Positions 1 through 7,856 of a DNA stretch of 64,000 nucleotides are shown here, piece by piece. Made by a program: the position numbers and the translations under genes. This DNA is from Bacteroidia bacterium (GTDB lineage Bacteria; Bacteroidota; Bacteroidia; B-17B0; Aurantibacillaceae): positions 1-64,000 of the forward strand of contig JAEUTQ010000055.1 of assembly GCA_016787445.1 (NCBI GenBank), written 5' to 3'. Numbering within the stretch: position 1 is the first letter of the stretch; the number at the start of each line of letters is the position of its first letter. The notes under the pieces were generated by a model, which saw only the letters and a program-made list of their open reading frames with translations, ran no database searches and was not told the DNA's origin.

Positions 1-119
1 CCTTCGATACGGTTCACCTGATTATCCAATTCGGCAGCATATACTTTATCGATTGCAGACAGGAAGGTAAGTCCGGCTGTAGCCCCTGCACTTTTAAGAA
101 AAAAATCGCGACGGTTCAT
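1..119 (-). CDS. Partial Tat-exported protein, N-terminus only
   Basis: Only the first 39 codons are in the window; the gene runs off the left edge. The minus-strand start at 119 gives a protein beginning MNRRDFFLKSAGATAGLTFL. This is a twin-arginine signal (RRDFF), a hydrophobic stretch and a probable cleavage region near SAIDKVYAAE. Such leaders carry folded, often cofactor-containing enzymes across the inner membrane through the Tat system. In Bacteroidota, RRDFFLKS-type leaders are common on Gfo/Idh-type oxidoreductases and sugar-phosphate isomerase-like enzymes, but the mature domain is outside the window, so the function is unknown. The export signal is seen; the enzyme class is a guess. 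Confidence 0.75.
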   Translation of the reverse strand, partial: MNRRDFFLKSAGATAGLTFLSAIDKVYAAELDNQVNRIE

Positions 120-252
120 AGGATTAATTTTAATAAAGATATATAAATAATAGGAATCCTATAGCGGCTTTTAGGGATAATTAGCTGTGATTTGAACAAA
201 AAAGCTTTAAAAAAATATTTTTGTTTATTTTAAAAACTAACGATTATTATTT

Positions 253-260
253 TACCTTTA
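253..260 (+). promoter_or_regulatory. Candidate -7 box TACCTTTA for the gene at 301
   Basis: TACCTTTA fits the Bacteroidota -7 consensus TAnnTTTG except for the last base. It lies 40 bp upstream of the start codon in an otherwise A+T-rich 181-bp gap. No -33 TTTG sits at the usual spacing; the nearest TTTTTG is about 29 bp upstream, so this is a weak call. Confidence 0.35.
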
Positions 261-300
261 TTATAACTAATTTATTGTATAATTTAATTTAAAAAAACGC

Positions 301-1278
301 ATGAAAAAATTATTTACTCTTATTTCTGCACTAAGTTTAACAGCGATTTCGGTAGCGCAACCGTTAGTTAACCAATCACAATTAATTAACTTCCCTGGTG
401 GAGGTTCTGGTGGAGCGAACGCTTCAGCAACTCAAACTGTAATCGGCCATACACTTTATGGTTCAGGAAACCAAACCAGTGCTAACAACTGGATGGCAGA
501 GAAAATTGTTGTACCTGCTTCAGGTTGGACAGTTGACTCATTAATCGTTTATGGTTACCAAACAGGTTCAACTACAGTTTCTACATTTACTGCATTAAAC
601 GCTTTCATTAGTGCTGACAGCAGTAATTTACCTGGTTATACACCGGTATTAGGAAGCAGAACTGTTAGCTCTCTTATCGGAACAAACTGGTCTGGAATTT
701 ATCGTACTCCTGGCGACGATGCTGCTTCATTAATGAATACTCAACGTCCAATTATGCGATTAAAATCAAGCATTTCAGGTAACTTAACTGCAGGCACATA
801 TTGGATTGTTTGGAATACAGCAGGTACAGGTGCTTCTGGACCATGGTGTCCTCCTGTAACTATTTTAAACCAAGCTACAACAGGAAATGCTATGCAGTTT
901 TTAGGAACTTCTTCAACATGGACTACCATGGTGAGTGGTGGATTTAACCAAGGTGCACCTTTCATCTTACATGGAAAAATCACTACATCTGTAAAAGAAA
1001 CAGTGGCAGCAGCAAACGAAATCAGCATTGCTCCTAGTCCATTTGTTAGCAGCGCAAACGTTAACATCAATTTAGCTGAAAACGCCGGTGTTACTTTAAG
1101 CGATTTAAGCTTTGAAATGTATGATGTAACAGGTAAGTTGGTTATGCAAAACAGCAACATCAACAACAGCACATTCACTATTGAACGTGGTGATTTAAGT
1201 GCAGGTACTTATACTTACAAAGTATCTAACAAATCGAATGGTACTGCTTTAAAAACAGGAAAAGTAGCTATTCAGTAA
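301..1278 (+). CDS. Exported protein with T9SS type A sorting domain
   Basis: A 325-residue secreted protein. Residues 1-19 form a signal peptide ending SVAQ. The middle (about 20-235) is rich in Gly, Ser, Thr and Asn, looks beta-structured, and matches no family I recognise. The last 80 residues (from about 240) have the type A C-terminal sorting pattern: a short IAPSPF strand, a YDVTGKLV strand, L-S-A-G-T-Y-T-Y-K-V and a final KTGKVAIQ. By family knowledge this domain directs passage through the type IX secretion system and attachment to the cell surface or release. It is followed at once by a strong terminator, so it is probably monocistronic. Role unknown. Confidence 0.85.
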   Translation: MKKLFTLISALSLTAISVAQPLVNQSQLINFPGGGSGGANASATQTVIGHTLYGSGNQTSANNWMAEKIVVPASGWTVDSLIVYGYQTGSTTVSTFTALNAFISADSSNLPGYTPVLGSRTVSSLIGTNWSGIYRTPGDDAASLMNTQRPIMRLKSSISGNLTAGTYWIVWNTAGTGASGPWCPPVTILNQATTGNAMQFLGTSSTWTTMVSGGFNQGAPFILHGKITTSVKETVAAANEISIAPSPFVSSANVNINLAENAGVTLSDLSFEMYDVTGKLVMQNSNINNSTFTIERGDLSAGTYTYKVSNKSNGTALKTGKVAIQ

Positions 1279-1297
1279 TCATCTGATTAAATAAAAC

Positions 1298-1330
1298 AAA
1301 AAAGCCTCCCGATTTTCGGGAGGCTTTTTT
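1298..1330 (+). terminator. Rho-independent terminator
   Basis: A perfect 15-bp inverted repeat (AAAAAAGCCTCCCGA and its complement) around a TTT loop, followed by the T-run within the arm. It lies 20 bp after the stop of the T9SS gene and directly abuts the next gene's promoter box (TATCTTTA at 1333-1340). Confidence 0.93.
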
Positions 1331-1345
1331 GTTATCTTTACAATC

Positions 1346-1969
1346 ATGCTTATTCGTCTGAATAACGAAAACCCCGATTCAAAAACACTTTCTCAAATTG
1401 CAACGTGTTTAAAGAATGGCGGCATCATCATTTATCCAACGGATACAGTATACGCTTTAGGGTGTGACATCACACAAAACAAAGCACTTGAAAGAATTTG
1501 CAAACTCAAAAATATAAAACCCGAAAAATCAAAATTCGCATTTGTTTGCAGTGATCTAAGCCATTTATCGGAATTCAGCAAACCGATTCCTAACCACATT
1601 TTTCGAATCATGAAGAAGGCATTGCCCGGACCTTACACCTTTATTTTGGAAGCGAATAGCAATGTGCCAAAAATGATTAAACAAGAACGAAAAACCGTTG
1701 GCATTCGTGTACCTGATAATATTATCTGCCGCGAAATCATCAATACCTTAGGTAATCCGATAATTTCAACCAGCCTCGTGGATACCACAGATGATATACT
1801 CGAATATTTTTCCGACCCTGAAATGATACATCAACAATATGGCGATATGGTAGATATGGTTATTGATGGCGGACACGGAAACATCTATGCGTCGACCGTT
1901 ATAGACTGCTCAAAACCCGAAATTGAAGTGATACGCGAAGGTTTGGGAAGTTTGGACGTGTTGGATTAA
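1346..1969 (+). CDS. YciO-type Sua5/YrdC family protein
   Basis: A 207-residue single-domain YrdC-fold protein. The YPTDTVYALGCD motif (residues 30-41), the KSKFAFVCSDLSHLSEFS stretch, PGPYTFILEA, the KTVGIRVPDN loop and the NPIISTSL motif match the Sua5/YrdC/YciO superfamily, and E. coli YciO over its full length. Family members make L-threonylcarbamoyl-AMP from threonine, bicarbonate and ATP for t6A37 tRNA modification. The YciO branch is related, but its in-cell role is less certain. The start lies 5 nt after a TATCTTTA -7-like box, so the transcript may be nearly leaderless. The 3' end overlaps the convergent downstream gene by 4 bp. Confidence 0.88.
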   Translation: MLIRLNNENPDSKTLSQIATCLKNGGIIIYPTDTVYALGCDITQNKALERICKLKNIKPEKSKFAFVCSDLSHLSEFSKPIPNHIFRIMKKALPGPYTFILEANSNVPKMIKQERKTVGIRVPDNIICREIINTLGNPIISTSLVDTTDDILEYFSDPEMIHQQYGDMVDMVIDGGHGNIYASTVIDCSKPEIEVIREGLGSLDVLD

Positions 1970-4146
1970 TCTTTAATTACCTTAGCCATACCCACGCTTT
2001 CATCTTGGTGAGTGACATGGACAAAATAAACTCCTTCATATAAATCACCGAGATTAAGCTCAACACTCTTACTTGATAACACAACTGAATAAACAGTCTG
2101 CCCTAATGTATTCCTAAGTTCAAGCTTTTTTATTAGTTTTTTGGAACTTAAATACACTTTGTCTTTAACAGGATTTGGATAAACTTCTACTTCATTTGTC
2201 AAATTAACTTCTTTAATCCCGGCTAATTGCACCAGTTTATTTTTCGTTTGATTGGTTGCAATAGGCTCATTAAAATCAAAATAATTATGTGCTCTATTTT
2301 TAATTACAGTATTTACAGGCACACCTGATTTCAATTTGATTTTATACCTAACGTGACCATGACTTCCGGGTTCATTACTATTTGAGTCTGGAAGATTTAT
2401 TCCTTTAAAATAAAAAAATGTTACCCCATTCGAATTATCAACCTGTGATTGCACTGGGAAACTTGAACCTAAAATCTCTAAGGTCGACCAATCAAGATTC
2501 GTATCTAAGGTATCAACGGAAATAACATTTATCGCTGATGAAGTTCCTACATTTTGAAAATTGATGGTATACTGTAATTCTTGAACACCAATAGGAATAT
2601 CACCATTTGGTTGAATTCCCGGAGCGTAACATAATTTATTATTAGGATCAAAAGGTGTTCCAATAGACCAAGAGGCAACCGAGTTGTTATTCGGTAGATT
2701 GAAATCGACAGAAGGCTGAGCAATTGCGTAATTATTGTATTGTGTGCCAATGGCAACAGTATTCACAACTTGCGCTTGTAATTTAAATTCTTGAAAAAAC
2801 ACAGTGTTAAAATCAGGAATATTCCAAACCAATGTATCACCAGTTGGAGCACTTATAATATTATCAGGAAGTGGAGTTGGAGCAATTACACTCTGATAAA
2901 TGAAATACTTATCCAAAACAGCTTTAAACTTTCCCGGATTAACTGGAACCGATGAAGGACAAACAGAAGTTAAATAATTTATAAATTGAAATCGAGGGTA
3001 ACACACTTGACCAGCCGCCGTATTGCCTGCTACCAATAGAGGATTTGATGAAACATCTACGAAGAGAGGAGCTTTGTATCCTAACGACAAGCTATTTGTG
3101 GTTCCCGGCGGTAAAACAATTGTATTCGTAGAAGAAGGACAAGGTGTAAAGCTTGGTGTAACTGAGTAACTGGTGAAGGAATATGAAGATGATGCATTTA
3201 ATCCGAAAAACGAAAAATTACCTACAAAATCCGGAGATGCTTGTAAACTTTGTGTTGCTGAAAATAATTTTGCCATAATACCTCCTGTGACAAATCCATC
3301 TCCTCCGCTTAAATTACAATTGTTATCACAATCATTATAAAATTTACCACTTACCTTGACGCATGGAATAGAAATTAATTGCTCCTTATGATCTATAAAT
3401 GAAAGTGGGTGATTATATATAAGTGAAGATTTTAGACTTAGAGTATGCTGACCCAAAGCACTTATATTTGACGGAAGTACAGATTGAATATTTAGATAAT
3501 TATTATAGTTTGTAACATATTCAAAACAAGAGCTTTTTGTTCCGTTTAAATAATTAGCTCCCACACCTCCACTTGTAGTAAAGCTGTCATAAAGAACGCC
3601 GTCTAGATATAAACTATAAGTCCTAGTGGATGCTAATGAATTACACGTATATTTATTAACGAAGTTCATATTGAAAAAAACAGAATCATTACCAATATTG
3701 AAACAAACTTTAGTAGGACTTGGGCCATCATTACCATTCAATGTTGTATTCCCAACCTGACCCAAACTCGTTAGCGGTAAATAATTTGTCACCGAATAAG
3801 ATAAATTAGAATAGGCAGGGCACGTAGAGTTATAGCTAATCGTTGGATAAAAAGTATTACTAAGTATGCTTAAACTGTTATTAGCAGGCACCGATGGATT
3901 ATTTACTGCCAATGTCCAGCCGCAAATTCCCATGCTGGTAGCTGTCTGGGTAGTTGCTGATATATCTTTGTATTGAAGTTCTAATTGATTAGCAATGTTA
4001 TAAACCAAAGTATCACCGGCATCATAATTGCAGTTGTTATTTGCATCAATATAAAACTGAAAAGTAACTCCACTAACTTGTGATCTTACCGAAAATGAAA
4101 TAATTGCCAAAAAAATAAGCAAACCTAGTCTCGATTTATTTATCAT
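1966..4146 (-). CDS. Large surface protein, T9SS type A sorting domain
   Basis: A 726-residue secreted protein. I chose the ATG at 4146, which gives MINKSRLGLLIFLAIISF, a good signal peptide ending VRSQ; the upstream in-frame ATG at 4188 would only add hydrophobic residues. The body holds Cys/Asn-rich beta segments such as FYNDCDNNCNLSGGDG, resembling bacterial Ig-like or SdrD B-like modules. Around residues 520-650 is the conserved block YTINFQNVGTSSAINV ... PDSNSNEPGSHGHVRYKIK ... NYFDFNEPI, widespread near the C-terminus of Bacteroidota surface proteins (DUF7619-like). The end is a type A sorting domain (EVYPNPVKDKVYLSS ... YEGVYFVHV). Probably a cell-surface adhesin or structural protein; ligand unknown. 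Confidence 0.85.
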   Translation of the reverse strand: MINKSRLGLLIFLAIISFSVRSQVSGVTFQFYIDANNNCNYDAGDTLVYNIANQLELQYKDISATTQTATSMGICGWTLAVNNPSVPANNSLSILSNTFYPTISYNSTCPAYSNLSYSVTNYLPLTSLGQVGNTTLNGNDGPSPTKVCFNIGNDSVFFNMNFVNKYTCNSLASTRTYSLYLDGVLYDSFTTSGGVGANYLNGTKSSCFEYVTNYNNYLNIQSVLPSNISALGQHTLSLKSSLIYNHPLSFIDHKEQLISIPCVKVSGKFYNDCDNNCNLSGGDGFVTGGIMAKLFSATQSLQASPDFVGNFSFFGLNASSSYSFTSYSVTPSFTPCPSSTNTIVLPPGTTNSLSLGYKAPLFVDVSSNPLLVAGNTAAGQVCYPRFQFINYLTSVCPSSVPVNPGKFKAVLDKYFIYQSVIAPTPLPDNIISAPTGDTLVWNIPDFNTVFFQEFKLQAQVVNTVAIGTQYNNYAIAQPSVDFNLPNNNSVASWSIGTPFDPNNKLCYAPGIQPNGDIPIGVQELQYTINFQNVGTSSAINVISVDTLDTNLDWSTLEILGSSFPVQSQVDNSNGVTFFYFKGINLPDSNSNEPGSHGHVRYKIKLKSGVPVNTVIKNRAHNYFDFNEPIATNQTKNKLVQLAGIKEVNLTNEVEVYPNPVKDKVYLSSKKLIKKLELRNTLGQTVYSVVLSSKSVELNLGDLYEGVYFVHVTHQDESVGMAKVIKD

Positions 4147-4243
4147 ACCAAAAAGATTAAGTATAATAAATATAGTAAAAAAAATCAATATAAACTAAGT
4201 GATTTAGTAATTTGATAACAGCCTAAAAACAGTTTATAAAAGC

Positions 4244-4663
4244 CTATCGCTTCAAAAAATACTCAATCGCTAAATCGTAGCTTTTCAATCCGAAACCTGA
4301 AATGCTTCCTGCGCAATTTTTACCTAAATAGGAAACGTGACGGTAATCTTCACGCGCAAAAATATTACTGATGTGTACTTCCACCACGGGGGCTTTCACG
4401 GCTTTCACGGCATCCGCAATGGCTACCGAAGTATGCGTATATCCGCCGGCATTTAAAATAATACCGTCGTATAAAAATCCTTTTTCCTGAATCTCGTTTA
4501 TTAATTCGCCCTCTACATTATTTTGATAATACTCCAGCTCAATCTGAGGATACTTTTCCTTCAACTCTTCAAAATAATCATCAAAGGTTTTATTACCATA
4601 AACCTCTTTCTCTCTTATCCCTAAAAGATTTAAATTTGGTCCGTTAATTATGATTAACTTCAT
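4244..4663 (-). CDS. aroQ: Type II 3-dehydroquinate dehydratase
   Basis: A 139-residue cytoplasmic enzyme of the shikimate pathway that dehydrates 3-dehydroquinate to 3-dehydroshikimate. The signature NGPNLNLLGIREKEVYG contains the expected Arg17 and Tyr22. NAGGYTHTSVAIADA and VEVHISN (His97, the usual general acid) complete the active site. The length is standard for the dodecameric type II enzyme. It is divergent from xerD with 34 bp between starts. No other shikimate gene is nearby. Confidence 0.97.
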   Translation of the reverse strand: MKLIIINGPNLNLLGIREKEVYGNKTFDDYFEELKEKYPQIELEYYQNNVEGELINEIQEKGFLYDGIILNAGGYTHTSVAIADAVKAVKAPVVEVHISNIFAREDYRHVSYLGKNCAGSISGFGLKSYDLAIEYFLKR

Positions 4664-4697
4664 ACTGTAATTTTCGTTATAAAAATACGTAAATAAA

Positions 4698-5606
4698 TTG
4701 AGTAACTGGTCATCTTATAAAACACGTTTTAAGCAATACCTTCAATTGGAGCGTTCCCTCTCTAAAAACTCTATTGAAGCCTATGCCGATGACTTGAATA
4801 AACTCGAACTGTTCTCTCAAACAGAATTAAATAATTTATCACCGCTTCAGCTCAATTTAAAAAACTTACAAGCCTTTGTAAAATACATTTCTGAAATGGG
4901 ATTTACCCCCACTTCTCAGGCACGCATTATTTCGGGTATTAAAACCTTTTACAAGTTTCTTCTCCTCGAAAATGAATTGAAGCAAAGTCCGGCCGAATTA
5001 CTGGAAGCACCCAAAACAACCCGCAAGCTTCCTGTTTTTTTAAGCATTGAAGAAATTGATAAACTCATCGCGCAAATTGATCGCAGCAGTCCCGAAGGAG
5101 AAAGAAACATCACGCTTTTAGAAACCATGTACGGGTGCGGTTTGCGGGTGAGTGAATTGGTAACTTTAAAAATTAGCGACCTACACCTCAACGAAGATTA
5201 CATAAAAGTAACAGGTAAAGGAAGTAAAGAAAGACTAGTGCCCATTGGCAAAACAGCGAAAAAACTTTTACTGAATTACATCAACAATGTGCGTGTGCAT
5301 TTACCGGTTAAAAAAAATGCCGGTGATTTCATTTTCCTGAATCGTCGTGGTTCCCCACTTTCACGTGTGATGGTTTTTTACATCATTAAAGACTTAGCCG
5401 ATAAAGCCGGTATCAAGAAGAAGATGAGTCCGCATACCTTCCGCCATTCGTTTGCCACCCATTTAGTGGAAGGTGGCGCCGATTTAAGAGCTGTTCAGGA
5501 AATGCTGGGCCATGAAAGTATTACTACAACCGAAATTTATACGCATCTCGACAGACAATATTTGAGGGATAATATTCTGAGTTATCATCCGCGTAATAAA
5601 AAGTAA
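4698..5606 (+). CDS. xerD: Tyrosine recombinase XerD
   Basis: A 302-residue tyrosine recombinase, the usual Xer length. The N-terminal SAM-like core-binding domain begins YLQLERSLSKNSIEAY. The catalytic set is complete: Arg150 (CGLRVSEL), Lys174, His246 and Arg249 (HTFRH), His272 (GHESITTTEIY) and Tyr281. By family knowledge it acts with XerC at dif to resolve chromosome dimers. The start is TTG at 4698; the next in-frame ATG would remove most of the N-terminal domain. The ordinary neighbours (aroQ, ispH) and absence of att repeats argue for the housekeeping enzyme rather than a mobile-element integrase, although XerC and XerD are hard to separate by eye. Confidence 0.92.
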   Translation: MSNWSSYKTRFKQYLQLERSLSKNSIEAYADDLNKLELFSQTELNNLSPLQLNLKNLQAFVKYISEMGFTPTSQARIISGIKTFYKFLLLENELKQSPAELLEAPKTTRKLPVFLSIEEIDKLIAQIDRSSPEGERNITLLETMYGCGLRVSELVTLKISDLHLNEDYIKVTGKGSKERLVPIGKTAKKLLLNYINNVRVHLPVKKNAGDFIFLNRRGSPLSRVMVFYIIKDLADKAGIKKKMSPHTFRHSFATHLVEGGADLRAVQEMLGHESITTTEIYTHLDRQYLRDNILSYHPRNKK

Positions 5607-5632
5607 AAGTTTAAGAACAAAATCAGGTTTCC

Positions 5633-5666
5633 TTTGTCTCATTACCAAAATATATGAGTAAATTTA
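5633..5666 (+). promoter_or_regulatory. Promoter of ispH
   Basis: TTTG at 5633-5636 and TAAATTTA (followed by G) at 5659-5666 are 22 bp apart, matching the Bacteroidota -33/-7 arrangement. The ATG of ispH begins 5 nt after the -7 box, so transcription would start at or within the codon region: a leaderless or nearly leaderless mRNA. Confidence 0.6.
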
Positions 5667-5670
5667 GCCT

Positions 5671-6906
5671 ATGAAAACCTTCAATGTTCCTGAGTTTTAC
5701 CGCAGTCCGATTATTTCGGCTGTAAAAACCTATCGTAAAACCCAGGACCCACGCAAGAAAGATAATTCACCCACTATTCTTGATTTTGGTCCCGTTAAAT
5801 ATTACATAGCGCGACATTTTGGTTTTTGTTATGGTGTAGAAAACGCCATTGAAATTGCTTTTAAAGCTTTGGATGAAAATCCGGGGAAAAGAATTTTCTT
5901 ACTCAGTCAAATGATACACAATCCGGAAGTAAATAAAGACCTTACTGAGAGAGGTGTTTTATTTTTACAGGATACACATGGCGAGCAATTGATTCCATTT
6001 GATACAGTCACGGCGAATGACGTTGTAATCATTCCTGCTTTTGGAGCACCACTTAATATTTTGGAGTTGCTTGAGAAAAAAGGAATTCAAACAGAGAAGT
6101 ATAATACGACTTGTCCTTTTGTGGAAAGAGTTTGGAAAAAATCCGAGCAAATCGGAAAAACCAATCACACTATAATTATTCACGGTAAATACAATCACGA
6201 AGAAACGCGCTCTACATTTTCAAGAAGCAGTGTGCACAGTAAAGCTGTTGTTGTTCGTGATTTAGAAGAAGCGAAAGTTTTAGCTTCCTTCATATTAGAA
6301 AATAAAAGTCAGGCTGATTTTGAAAAAACATTCAGTGGCAAATTTTCTGAAGGATTTGATATCAAAAAAGATTTTGAAAAAGTAGGTGTTATTAATCAAA
6401 CAACCATGCTGGCTTCCGAAACTGAGGAAATTGCCAATTATTTTAAATCGGTAATGGAAGAGAAATATAGTGTGAGTGAAATTAAAAATCATTTTGCGGA
6501 CACGCATGATACTTTATGTTACGCCACCAATGAAAATCAGGATGCGACTTACGGCTTAATGAAATCGGATGCGGATTTAGCGATTGTAATAGGCGGCTAT
6601 AATAGCAGCAACACTTCACATTTGGTGGAGCTGCTGGAGAAAAAATTCCCAACCTATTTTATTTCATCTGCAAAAGAAATTGAAAGCAACACACGCATTC
6701 ATCATTTCGATTACCCGAATAAAAAGCACCTCAGCACCGAAAACTTTTTACCATCTCAAACACCGCTTAAAATAATTATTACCAGCGGTGCTTCTTGTCC
6801 GGATTCTTTGCTCGACGAAGTCATGCATAAAATTAATTCTTATTACAGCGGTGTGAAGTCAGTGCAGGAAATGTTGAGCGTCATTAGCACCATCCACTTA
6901 TCTTAA
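5671..6906 (+). CDS. ispH: 4-hydroxy-3-methylbut-2-enyl diphosphate reductase
   Basis: A 411-residue IspH/LytB, the last enzyme of the MEP isoprenoid pathway, reducing HMBPP to IPP and DMAPP. The three [4Fe-4S] ligand cysteines are visible: Cys53 (GFCYGVENA), Cys148 (NTTCPFVERVW) and Cys283 (DTLCYATNENQ). Also present are LLSQMIHNPEV, the GGYNSSNTSHLVEL loop and a C-terminal SGASCPDSLLDEV. The protein is about 90 residues longer than E. coli IspH, with an N-terminal extension and an insert near residues 200-235, as in the long Bacteroidota form. The next gene starts 5 nt after its stop, so the two are probably co-transcribed. Confidence 0.97.
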   Translation: MKTFNVPEFYRSPIISAVKTYRKTQDPRKKDNSPTILDFGPVKYYIARHFGFCYGVENAIEIAFKALDENPGKRIFLLSQMIHNPEVNKDLTERGVLFLQDTHGEQLIPFDTVTANDVVIIPAFGAPLNILELLEKKGIQTEKYNTTCPFVERVWKKSEQIGKTNHTIIIHGKYNHEETRSTFSRSSVHSKAVVVRDLEEAKVLASFILENKSQADFEKTFSGKFSEGFDIKKDFEKVGVINQTTMLASETEEIANYFKSVMEEKYSVSEIKNHFADTHDTLCYATNENQDATYGLMKSDADLAIVIGGYNSSNTSHLVELLEKKFPTYFISSAKEIESNTRIHHFDYPNKKHLSTENFLPSQTPLKIIITSGASCPDSLLDEVMHKINSYYSGVKSVQEMLSVISTIHLS

Positions 6907-6911
6907 AAAAC

Positions 6912-7715
6912 ATGAAACTGAATTTAACGCGCCCTTTGGCATTTATTGATTTGGAAACTACAGGTGTGAATGTGGCCAGTGATCGAATAGTTGAAATTTG
7001 CATTTTAAAAGTGAATACCGATAATAGTACGGAAGTTAAAACCATGCGTATCAATCCGGGAATGCCTATTCCTGAAGCCTCATCGCGTATTCATAAAATT
7101 TACGATAACGACGTAAAAGATTGTCCCGCGTTTAAACAAGTAGCTGCACAACTCGCGAATTTTATTGGTAATGCCGATATAGCAGGATACAACTCGAACA
7201 AATTTGATGTGCCTTTACTGCTTGAAGAATTTTTGCGCGCAGAGGTTGACTTTGATTTATCGAACCGCCGGTTAATAGATGTGCAGAATATTTTTCACAT
7301 CATGGAACCGCGCACATTGGCTGCTGCGTATAAATTTTATTGCGATAAAACAATAGAAAACGCGCACAGTGCAGAGGCTGATATAAAAGCAACATACGAA
7401 GTATTTTTAGCACAACTCAAAAAATACGAAAACACAGAAGTAACCGACGCGAAAGGCAATTTAGTTAAGCCTGTAAAAAACGACATGCAAGCATTAAGTG
7501 AACTGACCGCTAAAACAAAAAATGCAGACTTAGCAGGCAGAATAATTTTCAATGACGCCGGTGTTGAAGTTTTTGCATTCGGAAAACATAAAGACAAACC
7601 GGTTGTAGAAGTTTTTGAAAAAGAACCTTCGTATTACAGTTGGATGATGAATGGTGATTTTCCGCTGTACACCAAAAAAATCATAACGCAGATACGGTTA
7701 CGTATGAAGAAATAA
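6912..7715 (+). CDS. DnaQ-like 3'-5' exonuclease with C-terminal DUF3820-like domain
   Basis: A 267-residue DEDDh exonuclease. The metal ligands are Asp13 and Glu15 (FIDLETTG, Exo I), Asp99 (YNSNKFDVPLL, Exo II), and His152 and Asp157 (HSAEADIKATYEV, Exo III). Residues 215-267 (FAFGKHKDKPVVEVFEKEP ... WMMNGDFPL) form a second small domain like DUF3820, found fused to exonucleases in Bacteroidota. The family covers DNA polymerase III epsilon-like proofreading and RNase T-like trimming; there is no clamp-binding motif I can identify. It lies directly behind ispH. Activity is well supported; the substrate is not. Confidence 0.9.
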   Translation: MKLNLTRPLAFIDLETTGVNVASDRIVEICILKVNTDNSTEVKTMRINPGMPIPEASSRIHKIYDNDVKDCPAFKQVAAQLANFIGNADIAGYNSNKFDVPLLLEEFLRAEVDFDLSNRRLIDVQNIFHIMEPRTLAAAYKFYCDKTIENAHSAEADIKATYEVFLAQLKKYENTEVTDAKGNLVKPVKNDMQALSELTAKTKNADLAGRIIFNDAGVEVFAFGKHKDKPVVEVFEKEPSYYSWMMNGDFPLYTKKIITQIRLRMKK

Positions 7716-7856
7716 GCTGCCTAAAATTTTAGATTTAGCTGTATTTCATAGATTCACATTCCAATTCCGACCACTTATTAAGTCAAACCACGCTTTGGCA
7801 TGTTTCTTGCTTGCTTTTTACGGTGCTTTTTCTATATTTACTGTAAGCCTTTTATT

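Noticed and set aside
741-1178. 145-codon minus-strand open frame inside the T9SS gene
   Set aside because: It lies antisense to a gene with clear signal peptide and sorting domain, and its translation is low-complexity hydrophobic with no domain.
4698-5606. Tyrosine recombinase as a mobile-element integrase
   Set aside because: Size and sequence fit housekeeping Xer. Neighbours are aroQ and ispH, and there is no att repeat, tRNA or cargo.
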